A stretch of DNA of 31,047 nucleotides from UBA7332 sp051648105 (GTDB lineage: Bacteria > Bacteroidota > Bacteroidia > Bacteroidales > UBA7332). The position numbers and the translations under genes were made by a program. Below the pieces are notes generated by a model that saw only the letters and a list, made by a program, of their open reading frames with translations, was not told where the DNA came from and did no database searches. Below are positions 1 to 6,952 of this stretch, in pieces. The stretch covers positions 1-31,047 of the forward strand of contig JBOFEN010000025.1 of NCBI GenBank assembly GCA_051648105.1, read 5' to 3'. The number at the start of each line of letters is the position of its first letter. The stretch's first letter is position 1.

Positions 1-97
1 GCACAAATTTTGAAATCTTAATCGCACCCATTCCTTCTTTATGCAACATCAACACTTTATCTAAGTACTGTGTTCGTTGTTCAATGTAACTTCCCAT
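1..97 (-). CDS. Partial HTH protein, probably transposon-related (N-terminus only)
   Basis: An open frame begins at the ATG at 97-95 on the minus strand and runs off the left edge, giving 32 residues that start MGSYIEQRTQYLDKVLM and contain LHKEGMGAIKISKF. The pattern 'LHKEGxGxxKIS' looks like the first two helices of a homeodomain-like helix-turn-helix, as found in transposases and small transposase-associated HTH proteins that are multicopy in Bacteroidales. The stretch upstream of the start (minus strand) has a direct repeat at 162-196, which could belong to the end of an element. No strong Shine-Dalgarno is seen. With only 32 residues the family cannot be fixed; it could also be an ordinary HTH regulator. 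Confidence 0.5.
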   Translation of the reverse strand, partial: MGSYIEQRTQYLDKVLMLHKEGMGAIKISKFV

Positions 98-161
98 TTT
101 TTTTGTGATTTAGGAGTCAACTTTTTTCAGGCAAAGACATTACCCTTTGCTATTTGTGCAA

Positions 162-196
162 TTAGGCTAAGGCTTTTTAGCCGTTAGGCTAAGGCT
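162..196. repeat. Direct repeat TTAGGCTAAGGCT x2
   Basis: The 13-mer TTAGGCTAAGGCT occurs at 162-174 and again at 184-196, 22 bp apart. A small GGCT-TTTT-AGCC hairpin (171-182) sits between the copies. It lies between the partial HTH gene and the tRNA terminator, so it could be part of a mobile element end or an operator. No function is shown by the sequence. Confidence 0.6.
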
Positions 197-239
197 AAAT
201 ATTCAAAAGACAGCGTGATTGAGAAACTCACATTTGGTA

Positions 240-284
240 GAAAAAAAAATAGGCTATTTGATATTTCTATCAAATAGCCTATTT
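240..284 (-). terminator. Rho-independent terminator of tRNA-Arg
   Basis: A perfect 16-bp stem (248-263 with 268-283) has a 4-nt TTTC loop. On the minus strand it is followed at once by a run of U (A run at 241-249 on the plus strand). It starts 7 nt past the tRNA 3' end. Confidence 0.93.
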
Positions 285-289
285 AAGGG

Positions 290-363
290 TGATCTCGACA
301 GGATTCAAACCTGTAACCTTCTGATCCGTAGTCAGATGCTCTATTCAGTTGAGCTACGAAACC
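290..363 (-). tRNA. tRNA-Arg (anticodon ACG)
   Basis: The minus strand folds as a 74-nt cloverleaf. The acceptor is GGTTTCG paired with CGAGATC plus discriminator A73, the anticodon stem is TCTGA/TCAGA around loop CTACGGA, and the T arm is ACAGG-TTTGAAT-CCTGT. The anticodon ACG (A34 presumably edited to inosine) reads CGU/CGC/CGA arginine codons. The genome continues CCC, not CCA, after A73, so the 3' CCA must be added after transcription. A promoter at 399-429 and a terminator at 240-284 make this a single-gene unit. Confidence 0.95.
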
Positions 364-398
364 GTTTTGTGACCGTGATTGTCTCTCGATTACGGATA

Positions 399-429
399 CA
401 AAAGTAGTGCTTTTTTTGTCACACACAAA
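399..429 (-). promoter_or_regulatory. Promoter of tRNA-Arg (TTTG-N19-TACTTTTG)
   Basis: On the minus strand, TTTG (429-426), 19 nt, then TACTTTTG (406-399) matches the Bacteroidetes sigma-ABfr consensus TTTG-N19-TAnnTTTG exactly. The -7 box ends 35 nt before the tRNA 5' end. Confidence 0.85.
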
Positions 430-513
430 CTTTTGGTCAAATAATTTTATCGCCAACAATAGCAATAAAGGCATAAGGGCTGATAATCAGCATACATAAG
501 AATGTGTTAAAAA

Positions 514-888
514 TTACTCATCCTCCTCTTCCTCTGTATAATCACCCCAATGTAACATCTCACTCTTTATAGCAAGCAACTCACTCTTTACAGCCTCAAG
601 ACGTTCAATGATCTCAAAATTCTTAGAGACTCCATCTGGATTAGCCTTTAGCTTTGCTGCTGCACCTGGCAGGGTCATACCCTGCTCTCTTACGAGGTGG
701 TGGAATTTTCTAATTAAATCAATATCCTCTTTTGTATATTGTCGAGTACCCCCAGAGGTCTTCTTTATCTTAAAAATGTCTACCTCTCGCTCCCAAAATC
801 GGAGCAGGGACTCATTGACACCTAGCAAAGATGCGACCTCACTAATTGAGTAGTATAGTTTCAGTTTCTTATTTCTGTGTAGTGCCAT
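514..888 (-). CDS. MerR-family transcriptional regulator
   Basis: A 124-aa protein with an N-terminal winged-helix MerR DNA-binding domain at about residues 10-80. The helix-turn-helix is SEVASLLGVNESLLRFWERE, followed by the wing GGTRQYTKEDIDLIRKFHHL and 'EQGMTLPGAAAKL'. The C-terminus is a short helix ending in an acidic tail (EEEEDE), with no recognisable ligand domain, so the effector cannot be predicted. The start has a good purine-rich Shine-Dalgarno (AAGAGAGG) about 6 nt before ATG, unusual in this window. It lies 22 nt downstream of the M23 peptidase gene and is probably co-transcribed with it from the promoter at 1934-1964. This pair next to alaS is a common Bacteroidales arrangement. 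Function in vivo is unknown to me. Confidence 0.88.
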   Translation of the reverse strand: MALHRNKKLKLYYSISEVASLLGVNESLLRFWEREVDIFKIKKTSGGTRQYTKEDIDLIRKFHHLVREQGMTLPGAAAKLKANPDGVSKNFEIIERLEAVKSELLAIKSEMLHWGDYTEEEEDE

Positions 889-910
889 TAATGCCTCTCT
901 TTGTAACTTA

Positions 911-1882
911 TTAATCCATCATCATACCCTGAGTGGATGATAGCAATACCATCTTATCATACTCTTGTGGAGATAAATCCATAAAGTAATAGTTTTGTGG
1001 ATTCACATGCTTACCTCTGTATAAAACTTCATAGTGAAGGTGGGGCCCCGTTGACTTACCTGTGTTACCCACTTTACCAATCACCTGACCACGCTTAACA
1101 ACAGTACCTCTCTTGACACTATAATCATGCAAATGGGCATACTTTGTTTTATAGCCAAATCCATGATTTATGACAATGGTCTTTCCATAACCTTGATCCC
1201 AATCAGCTTGTTCAACTGTTCCATCGCCAGTGGCATAAACTGGAGTGCCTATCTTGGCCGTAAAATCCATACCTGTGTGCATCCTAACAGTCTTGTAAAC
1301 AGGATCTATCCTTCTCCCAAACCCAGATGACGTCTGCTTAAGATCCTTATTTAATACAGGCTGAATAGCAGGTATTGCCATAAGCCTAACCTCTCGAGTA
1401 TTAAAAAGATCTAGAAGCTCATCATATGAGTGCGACTGCATAAAGAGCTGTTTATTTAGAAGGTCCATCTTCTCGGCAGTATTCTTAATGAGCGAAGCAT
1501 TAGATAATGCATCAAACTCTTGATAGCGGTTTGTACGACCATACTGAGCTGCTCTTAACTCTGGAGGAATAGGCTCAGCCTGCAACATTACTCTATAGAG
1601 ATTATCATCACGCATCTGCAACTCTGTCATTACACTCTGGGCCTCGTCAATACGCTTGGATAAAATCCTATTTTGAGAGGTTAATACACTAATCTCCCTC
1701 TTAAGCATAGCCTCAAATGGCGAATCTATATAGTAAGCCAAAAGAAAGAAAAGTCCCCCACCCATAAGAATGGAGGTAATTAGATATCTGATTACGCCCC
1801 AGGCTCGCTCTCCTGCCGAAGGGTAGACTCTCTCATATGTCAGTGTCTGGTTATTATAACGGTAATATATCTTTTTGCTCAT
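911..1882 (-). CDS. Membrane-anchored M23 (LytM-type) metallopeptidase
   Basis: A 323-aa probable peptidoglycan DD-endopeptidase or septation factor. It has a short cytoplasmic N-terminus, one transmembrane helix at about residues 30-52 (VIRYLITSILMGGGLFFLLA), and a coiled coil at about 56-95. A linker is followed by a C-terminal LytM domain at about 185-295. The zinc ligands are present: H202 and D206 in HTGMD, and H283 in GPHLHYE, with H281 and H250 (YAHLH) as the expected catalytic histidines. It therefore looks enzymatically competent, unlike degenerate EnvC/NlpD-type activators. The active domain is predicted on the periplasmic side. It is the first gene of a two-gene unit with the MerR regulator and is transcribed divergently from alaS. 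Confidence 0.93.
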   Translation of the reverse strand: MSKKIYYRYNNQTLTYERVYPSAGERAWGVIRYLITSILMGGGLFFLLAYYIDSPFEAMLKREISVLTSQNRILSKRIDEAQSVMTELQMRDDNLYRVMLQAEPIPPELRAAQYGRTNRYQEFDALSNASLIKNTAEKMDLLNKQLFMQSHSYDELLDLFNTREVRLMAIPAIQPVLNKDLKQTSSGFGRRIDPVYKTVRMHTGMDFTAKIGTPVYATGDGTVEQADWDQGYGKTIVINHGFGYKTKYAHLHDYSVKRGTVVKRGQVIGKVGNTGKSTGPHLHYEVLYRGKHVNPQNYYFMDLSPQEYDKMVLLSSTQGMMMD

Positions 1883-1933
1883 TGCTAATACAAATTATGG
1901 CGGTAATCGCTTTTTTATGCCAAAATATATCGG

Positions 1934-1964
1934 CAAATATAGTCTAAAAGTGTACTTTTGCAAC
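1934..1964 (-). promoter_or_regulatory. Promoter of the M23 peptidase-merR unit
   Basis: On the minus strand, GTTG (1964-1961), 19 nt, then TATATTTG (1941-1934) fits the Bacteroidetes consensus (-33 TTG, -7 TAnnTTTG). Transcription would start near 1927, about 45 nt before the ATG at 1882. The spacer contains the alaS -7 box on the other strand. Confidence 0.7.
1953..1960 (+). promoter_or_regulatory. alaS -7 box TACTTTTG
   Basis: TACTTTTG matches TAnnTTTG and would give a leader of about 20 nt before the alaS ATG at 1987. No clear -33 TTTG is seen 19 nt upstream. It lies within the spacer of the divergent peptidase promoter. Confidence 0.6.
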
Positions 1965-1986
1965 TATAATACTAACTATATATTCT

Positions 1987-4605
1987 ATGTTGTCAGCAAA
2001 AGAGATCAGAGAATCTTACAAAAAGTTCTTTGAAGGGAAAGGACACCAGATCGTCCCATCTGCACCTATGGTGATCAAAGACGATCCGACGTTGATGTTT
2101 ACTAACGCCGGAATGAACCAGTTCAAAGATATTATCTTGGGCAATAGCCCTATTAAATACAGCCGCGTAGCCGACTCTCAAAAGTGTCTTAGGGTTAGTG
2201 GTAAGCACAACGACCTTGAGGAGGTTGGTATTGATACATACCACCACACAATGTTTGAGATGTTAGGAAACTGGTCATTTGGTGACTACTTTAAAAAGGA
2301 GGCTATCGAATGGGCCTGGGAGTATCTTGTAGATGTTCTTAAACTTGACCCAACTCGCCTATACGCAACAGTATTTGAGGGGTATGCTCCTGAAGGATTA
2401 GAGCGCGACAATGAGGCTGCTGCTATCTGGGAGAAGTTCCTTCCTGCTGAACGCATCATCAATGGAAACCGTAAAGATAACTTCTGGGAGATGGGCGACA
2501 TGGGCCCTTGTGGTCCTTGTTCTGAACTTCACATCGACCTTCGTTCTGAAGAGGAGCGTGCAGCTGTTAATGGCCTAACGCTTGTTAACGAAAGCCACCC
2601 TCAAGTTGTTGAGATATGGAACTTGGTATTTATGCAATATAACCGTAAAGCTGATGGGTCACTTGAACCTCTTCCAGCTCGCGTTATTGATACAGGTATG
2701 GGATTTGAGCGCCTTGCGATGGCTGTTCAAGGCAAAACATCAAACTATGACACTGATGTTTTCCAACCAATCATCCAGACTATGGCTAAAATGTCAAATG
2801 TTAGCTATGGTGTAAATGAACAAACAGATATTGCTCTTCGCGTTATTGCAGACCACGTACGCACAATAGCATTCTCTATCACAGATGGTCAGCTACCATC
2901 TAACGCTAAAGCAGGATATGTAATTCGTCGTATTCTTCGTCGTGCCGTTCGTTATGGATATACATTCTTGGGGCAAACAAGCTCATTTATGCATAAACTA
3001 CTACCTTCACTTATCGACACTATGGGTGATGCATATGGTGAGCTAGTACAGCAGAAGGGGCTTATTGAGAAGGTGATCAAAGAGGAGGAAGAGTCATTCC
3101 TTCGTACACTTGAGACAGGTATTCGCCTACTAGAAGGTGTAATGAACTCTACAAAAGCTGAAGGTAAAACTGAGGTTAGCGGAGTTACAGCTTTCACACT
3201 TTACGATACTTATGGATTCCCTCTAGATTTGACAGAGCTTATCCTTAAGGAAAATAATATGAGCTGCAACATCGAGGAGTTTGATGCTCAAATGAAGATG
3301 CAGAAAGACCGAGCTCGTAATGCTGCTGCTATAGAGACTGGCGACTGGATTATCCTAAAAGAGGGAGACCAACTATTTGTTGGATACGACCTTATGGAGT
3401 GCGACACAGAGATCCTTCGCTACAGACAGATCAAACAGAAGAATCAAACCCTATATCAATTAGTGCTTGAGAAGACTCCTTTCTATGCTGAAAGTGGCGG
3501 TCAAGTAGGTGACACTGGTACCCTCTCAAACGACGAGGAGTCATTGGTTATATCTACAGTTAAGCGCGAGAACAACCTAGGTGTTCACTACACCTCTAAA
3601 TTACCAAAAGATCCAACGGCTACTTTCAGAGCTACTATCGATGTAGATAAGAGAGAAGCGACCGCTGCAAACCACACTGCTACTCACTTGATTCACGAAG
3701 CACTTCGCGAGATATTGGGTTCACACGTTGAGCAGAAAGGTTCTTTGGTTACTCCTGAGATGCTTCGCTTTGACTTCTCTCACTTCCAAAAAGTGACAGA
3801 TGAAGAGATTGCAATGGTAGAGAAGATCGTAAACCGCAGAATTCGCCAAAATATTACTCTTGATGAGTTCCGCAACCTTCCTATCAATGAAGCAAAAGAG
3901 ATGGGTGCTATGGCTCTTTTTGGTGAGAAATATGGGGACGACGTTCGCGTTATCCGATATGGATCATCTGTAGAACTTTGTGGTGGTACACATGCTAGCT
4001 CTACTGGGACTCTTGGTATGATTAAAATTATAGCTGAAAGCTCTACTGCTGCAGGTATACGTCGTATTGAGGCTATCTCAGGAGAGAAAGTGGAAGAGTA
4101 CTTCACTCTTCAAAGCAATCTGCTTCGTGATCTTAGATCAATGTTCAACAATGCTCCAAACATCACTCAAGCAATCCGCAAAACTATTGAGGAGAGCCAA
4201 GAGATGAAGAAGATTGTTGAGGAGGTGATGAAAGAGAAAGCTATTCAGATCAAAAAAGGGTTAGTTCAGATGGCCGTTGAAATCAATGGTGTGAAGGTTG
4301 TTCGTCTTGAAGGCAACTTCCCTGCTGATATGGTTAAGAATATAGCTTTCGAACTTCGTGGGGAAATAGTTGAGAAATTCATCTTTGCTGCTGCTACTAT
4401 AGACAATAACAAGCCTATGCTTACTGTAATGATGAGCGACGCTCTTGTTGCTGATGGCTTAAACGCTGGTGCAATTGTTCGCGAGGCGGCTAAACTTATC
4501 CAAGGTGGCGGCGGTGGTCAAGCTCACTTTGCTCAAGCTGGAGGTAAAAATGCCGAAGCTGCTAGTGCTGCTCTAAACAAAATGTTGGAATTAGCTGGAT
4601 GCTAA
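1987..4605 (+). CDS. alaS: Alanine--tRNA ligase
   Basis: An 872-aa full-length AlaRS (E. coli about 876 aa) that charges tRNA-Ala with alanine in the cytoplasm. The N-terminal class II catalytic core carries FTNAGMNQFKDIILG and the motif 2/3 region (MGDMGPCGPCSE, DTGMGFERLAM). The editing domain has the HxxxH zinc motif H563-T-A-T-H567 and the CGGTH motif with C665 and H669, so mischarged Ser/Gly-tRNA clearance should be intact. The C-Ala/DHHA1 domain ends in the glycine-rich GGGGGQAHFAQAGG. No Shine-Dalgarno is obvious before ATG 1987, as is usual in Bacteroidota. Codons favour T- and C-ending forms, unlike the downstream plus-strand genes, consistent with high expression. Confidence 0.98.
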   Translation: MLSAKEIRESYKKFFEGKGHQIVPSAPMVIKDDPTLMFTNAGMNQFKDIILGNSPIKYSRVADSQKCLRVSGKHNDLEEVGIDTYHHTMFEMLGNWSFGDYFKKEAIEWAWEYLVDVLKLDPTRLYATVFEGYAPEGLERDNEAAAIWEKFLPAERIINGNRKDNFWEMGDMGPCGPCSELHIDLRSEEERAAVNGLTLVNESHPQVVEIWNLVFMQYNRKADGSLEPLPARVIDTGMGFERLAMAVQGKTSNYDTDVFQPIIQTMAKMSNVSYGVNEQTDIALRVIADHVRTIAFSITDGQLPSNAKAGYVIRRILRRAVRYGYTFLGQTSSFMHKLLPSLIDTMGDAYGELVQQKGLIEKVIKEEEESFLRTLETGIRLLEGVMNSTKAEGKTEVSGVTAFTLYDTYGFPLDLTELILKENNMSCNIEEFDAQMKMQKDRARNAAAIETGDWIILKEGDQLFVGYDLMECDTEILRYRQIKQKNQTLYQLVLEKTPFYAESGGQVGDTGTLSNDEESLVISTVKRENNLGVHYTSKLPKDPTATFRATIDVDKREATAANHTATHLIHEALREILGSHVEQKGSLVTPEMLRFDFSHFQKVTDEEIAMVEKIVNRRIRQNITLDEFRNLPINEAKEMGAMALFGEKYGDDVRVIRYGSSVELCGGTHASSTGTLGMIKIIAESSTAAGIRRIEAISGEKVEEYFTLQSNLLRDLRSMFNNAPNITQAIRKTIEESQEMKKIVEEVMKEKAIQIKKGLVQMAVEINGVKVVRLEGNFPADMVKNIAFELRGEIVEKFIFAAATIDNNKPMLTVMMSDALVADGLNAGAIVREAAKLIQGGGGGQAHFAQAGGKNAEAASAALNKMLELAGC

Positions 4606-4700
4606 TCTCGTCAGAATAGGACATTTTGATCGCTTTATATGCTTTTTGACATACAAATGTTCATTTAACAGTAATGATGAAAATATTTGTGTTAAAATAG

Positions 4701-4731
4701 TTGGTAATATTAGATTGCCACACTATATTTG
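4701..4731 (+). promoter_or_regulatory. Promoter of the candidate ncRNA
   Basis: TTGG (4701-4704), 19 nt, then TATATTTG (4724-4731) is a near-consensus Bacteroidetes promoter in an interval without a protein gene. Transcription should begin at about 4737-4740. Confidence 0.65.
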
Positions 4732-4737
4732 TACCGA

Positions 4738-5007
4738 AGAAACAGTCGTGCTGCTACGATTGGTAAACTCACAGTTTTAGTTTAAAAAACCGAGACAAGC
4801 TTTGATTTCTAATGGCGGGCCGCGCCTTCGGGTAAACTATATGTTCGGCGGATTACAGCGGGGATCGAGCACTCAAATCATGTCATACGGAGTTTTTATT
4901 CATATCCTTAACGGTACGGCTGGTTCTTCTTTTTTCATCACTACTGAATCTAATTACAATATGAGATATAAAATCCCGTGTATCATAGCGATATGCGGGA
5001 TTTTTTG
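4738..5007 (+). ncRNA. Candidate structured non-coding RNA (about 270 nt), family not identified
   Basis: The 443 bp between alaS and the S41 protease hold no convincing protein gene but have a near-consensus promoter (4701-4731) and a strong terminator (4970-5007). The transcript would start with a 7-bp hairpin (4743-4749 / 4756-4762, loop GCTGCT), then a 6-bp hairpin around 4764-4784. A GC-rich core follows at about 4813-4870 (GGCGGGCCGCGCC, TTCGGCGGATTACAGCGG). I do not see tmRNA, RNase P RNA or SRP RNA signatures. 6S RNA is a possibility by size and by a GATTACAGC segment, but this is a weak resemblance. The 5' and 3' ends are approximate. Confidence 0.5.
4970..5007 (+). terminator. Strong rho-independent terminator before the S41 protease gene
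   Basis: A stem of about 15 bp closes around loop ATAGC: AAAATCCCG at 4970-4978 pairs with CGGGATTTT at 4996-5004, continued inward to 4984/4990 with two G-U pairs. A TTTTTTG run follows. It ends the candidate ncRNA and lies immediately before the S41 -7 box. Confidence 0.85.
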
Positions 5008-5010
5008 TTA

Positions 5011-5018
5011 TATATTTG
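5011..5018 (+). promoter_or_regulatory. -7 box TATATTTG of the S41 protease gene
   Basis: TATATTTG matches TAnnTTTG 30 nt before the ATG at 5049. No -33 TTTG is evident. This position excludes the more upstream in-frame ATG at 5016 as the start. Confidence 0.6.
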
Positions 5019-5048
5019 TACGAAGTCGTAACTAAACATAGAGAAACA

Positions 5049-6737
5049 ATGATAAATAAAAGCATAAAGCATCTGCTACCTGCTATCGCCATATCACTTT
5101 TTACTACTAACGCATATGGCCAAAATGAAGAGAAACACAATTTTGATATTACAAAGAATCTTGATATATTCCATTCACTAGTTCGCGAGACAAACCTTTT
5201 CTATGTTGACTCTATTCAACCAGAGAAGATGATTCGTAAAGGTATAGATGCAATGCTATACTCCCTTGATCCATATACAAACTATATCCCTGAGTCTGAC
5301 ATGGAGGACTTCAAGTTTATGACTACTGGCGAATATGGTGGAATTGGCTCTATGATCATGGCTCGTGATGGTGGGGTATTCATTTCCGAACCATATGAAG
5401 GTATGCCTGCACTAACATACGGGCTAAAAGCTGGTGATCAGATACTAGAGATAGATGGAGTAAGCATGAAGGATAAGCAGGTCTCTGATGCTAGCAACCT
5501 ACTAAAAGGTGAGGCTAACACAAAGATCATTATAAAGATCCTACCTTACGGAGAAACTACTCCAAAGGACATTGAGGTAAAGCGCCAAAAGATACAACTA
5601 AGCTCTATCCCCTACTCTGGGTTAATAGATGAAAGAAAAGGATATATACAGATATCTCAATTCACAGACAAAACAGGCGAAGAGTTTAAAGATGCTTTCC
5701 TTAAACTTAAAAATGAGAAAGGAATAGAGTCACTAGTGATTGACCTTCGTGAAAATGGAGGTGGCATCATGGAAGAGGCTATAAAGGTCGTAAACCTTTT
5801 CACACCTAGAGGCAAAGAGGTTGTATCCACTAGAGGTAAAGTCAAACAGTGGGATAGAGTATACAAAACCACACTCGAACCTATTGATACTATTATGCCT
5901 ATTGCTATATTAGTGAATAAGGGTAGCGCCTCAGCTTCTGAGATCCTCTCTGGTGCACTTCAAGACATGGATAGAGCTGTAGTTATGGGTCAAAGAACAT
6001 TCGGCAAAGGACTAGTACAAACAACTAGAAACCTTAGCTACAATACCACCCTCAAAGTGACTACGGCAAAATACTATACACCAAGTGGAAGATGTGTACA
6101 GGCTATCAACTATGCACACAGAAACGCTGATGGCAGTGTCGGAGCTATACCTGATAGCTTAACAAACATATTTCATACTGCCAATGGAAGAACAGTTAGA
6201 GATGGTGGTGGGGTAACTCCAGATATAACACTAAAGGCAACAGAATCTCCTAACATTCTCTATTACTTGATGAGCGATTTTATCATCTTCGACTATGCTT
6301 CAATCTATAGAGCCAAGAACCCAACTATTGCTCCAGCTAACAGCTTTGAGATAAGCGACCAAGAGTACAAAGAGTTTGCTGAATACGTTAAGTCTAAAAA
6401 CTTCACATATGACCGCCAAAGCGAGAAAGTACTCACCCAACTAAAGGATGTGGCAAAGTTTGAGGGATATTTTGATGAGGCAAAGGCTGAATTTGATGCT
6501 CTAGAGGCTAAACTACAACACAATCTGGATCACTCCTTAGAGACATTCAAGGAAGAGATAAAGCAATTCCTCGGTGATGAGATAGTAAAAAGATACTACT
6601 ATCAACGTGGTAGTGCAGCCTTCTTGCTACGCTTTGACCCAGAAGTAAAAAGTGTGATAGAATTGCTTAACGAACCAAATAAATACAATGAGACACTAGC
6701 TCCACCTAGTGAAAAAGCTTCAAAAGATAAGATATAA
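5049..6737 (+). CDS. S41 C-terminal processing peptidase (Ctp family)
   Basis: A 562-aa exported serine protease. An N-terminal signal peptide (MINKSIKHLLPAIAISLF, cleavage near AYG-Q) implies periplasmic or envelope location. A PDZ domain (about residues 95-175, starting GGIGSMIMARDGG) precedes the S41 catalytic domain. The Ser/Lys dyad is present: S295 in GSASASEI and K320 in TFGKGLVQ, spaced 25 residues as in Prc/CtpA. A helical C-terminal part (about 430-562) follows. It probably trims or degrades periplasmic proteins recognised by their C-termini. ATG 5049 is chosen because the frame is open further upstream but the promoter -7 box overlaps that extension, and the signal peptide starts here. 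It is a single-gene unit with its own terminator at 6751. Confidence 0.93.
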   Translation: MINKSIKHLLPAIAISLFTTNAYGQNEEKHNFDITKNLDIFHSLVRETNLFYVDSIQPEKMIRKGIDAMLYSLDPYTNYIPESDMEDFKFMTTGEYGGIGSMIMARDGGVFISEPYEGMPALTYGLKAGDQILEIDGVSMKDKQVSDASNLLKGEANTKIIIKILPYGETTPKDIEVKRQKIQLSSIPYSGLIDERKGYIQISQFTDKTGEEFKDAFLKLKNEKGIESLVIDLRENGGGIMEEAIKVVNLFTPRGKEVVSTRGKVKQWDRVYKTTLEPIDTIMPIAILVNKGSASASEILSGALQDMDRAVVMGQRTFGKGLVQTTRNLSYNTTLKVTTAKYYTPSGRCVQAINYAHRNADGSVGAIPDSLTNIFHTANGRTVRDGGGVTPDITLKATESPNILYYLMSDFIIFDYASIYRAKNPTIAPANSFEISDQEYKEFAEYVKSKNFTYDRQSEKVLTQLKDVAKFEGYFDEAKAEFDALEAKLQHNLDHSLETFKEEIKQFLGDEIVKRYYYQRGSAAFLLRFDPEVKSVIELLNEPNKYNETLAPPSEKASKDKI

Positions 6738-6750
6738 CATTTAGACACAC

Positions 6751-6800
6751 TTAAAGGGAGTAGAAATAACCATCGGTTATGTCTACTCCCTTTAAATTTT
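6751..6800 (+). terminator. Terminator of the S41 protease gene
   Basis: A 14-bp perfect stem (6751-6764 with 6782-6795) is extended by an inner 6-bp helix (6766-6771 with 6775-6780), then AAATTTT. It lies 14 nt after the stop codon. Confidence 0.85.
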
Positions 6801-6901
6801 CCATTTTGAAAGCAATAAGATATATTTTGCCACAAATCGAAAGAGTTCAAAAAAATAGTTACAAGCAATATTACACCCTCGCAAATACCATTTATTTAAG
6901 G

Positions 6902-6909
6902 TAACTTTG
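6902..6909 (+). promoter_or_regulatory. -7 box TAACTTTG of the first nhaC-like gene
   Basis: TAACTTTG fits TAnnTTTG and lies 43 nt before ATG 6953. No -33 TTTG at the right distance. Confidence 0.55.
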
Positions 6910-6952
6910 TAGTGATTATAAATAAGAAAACAAATAAAACAGTAACTATACA

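Noticed and set aside
479..491. Short palindrome GCTGATAATCAGC as terminator of the merR gene
   Set aside because: Only 6 bp with a one-base loop and no U-run on the minus strand; too weak to call.
4738..5007. Riboswitch or attenuator controlling the S41 gene
   Set aside because: A separate -7 box follows directly after the terminator, so the S41 gene need not be transcribed through this element; no known riboswitch core is visible.
4802..5035. Open frame of 77 codons on the plus strand between alaS and the S41 gene
   Set aside because: It runs through the terminator hairpin at 4970-5007 and the -7 box at 5011-5018, lies inside the candidate ncRNA, and its translation resembles no protein.
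5016..5048. Upstream ATG (5016) as the start of the S41 protease
   Set aside because: It overlaps the -7 box at 5011-5018 and would put 11 residues before a clear signal peptide; ATG 5049 fits better.
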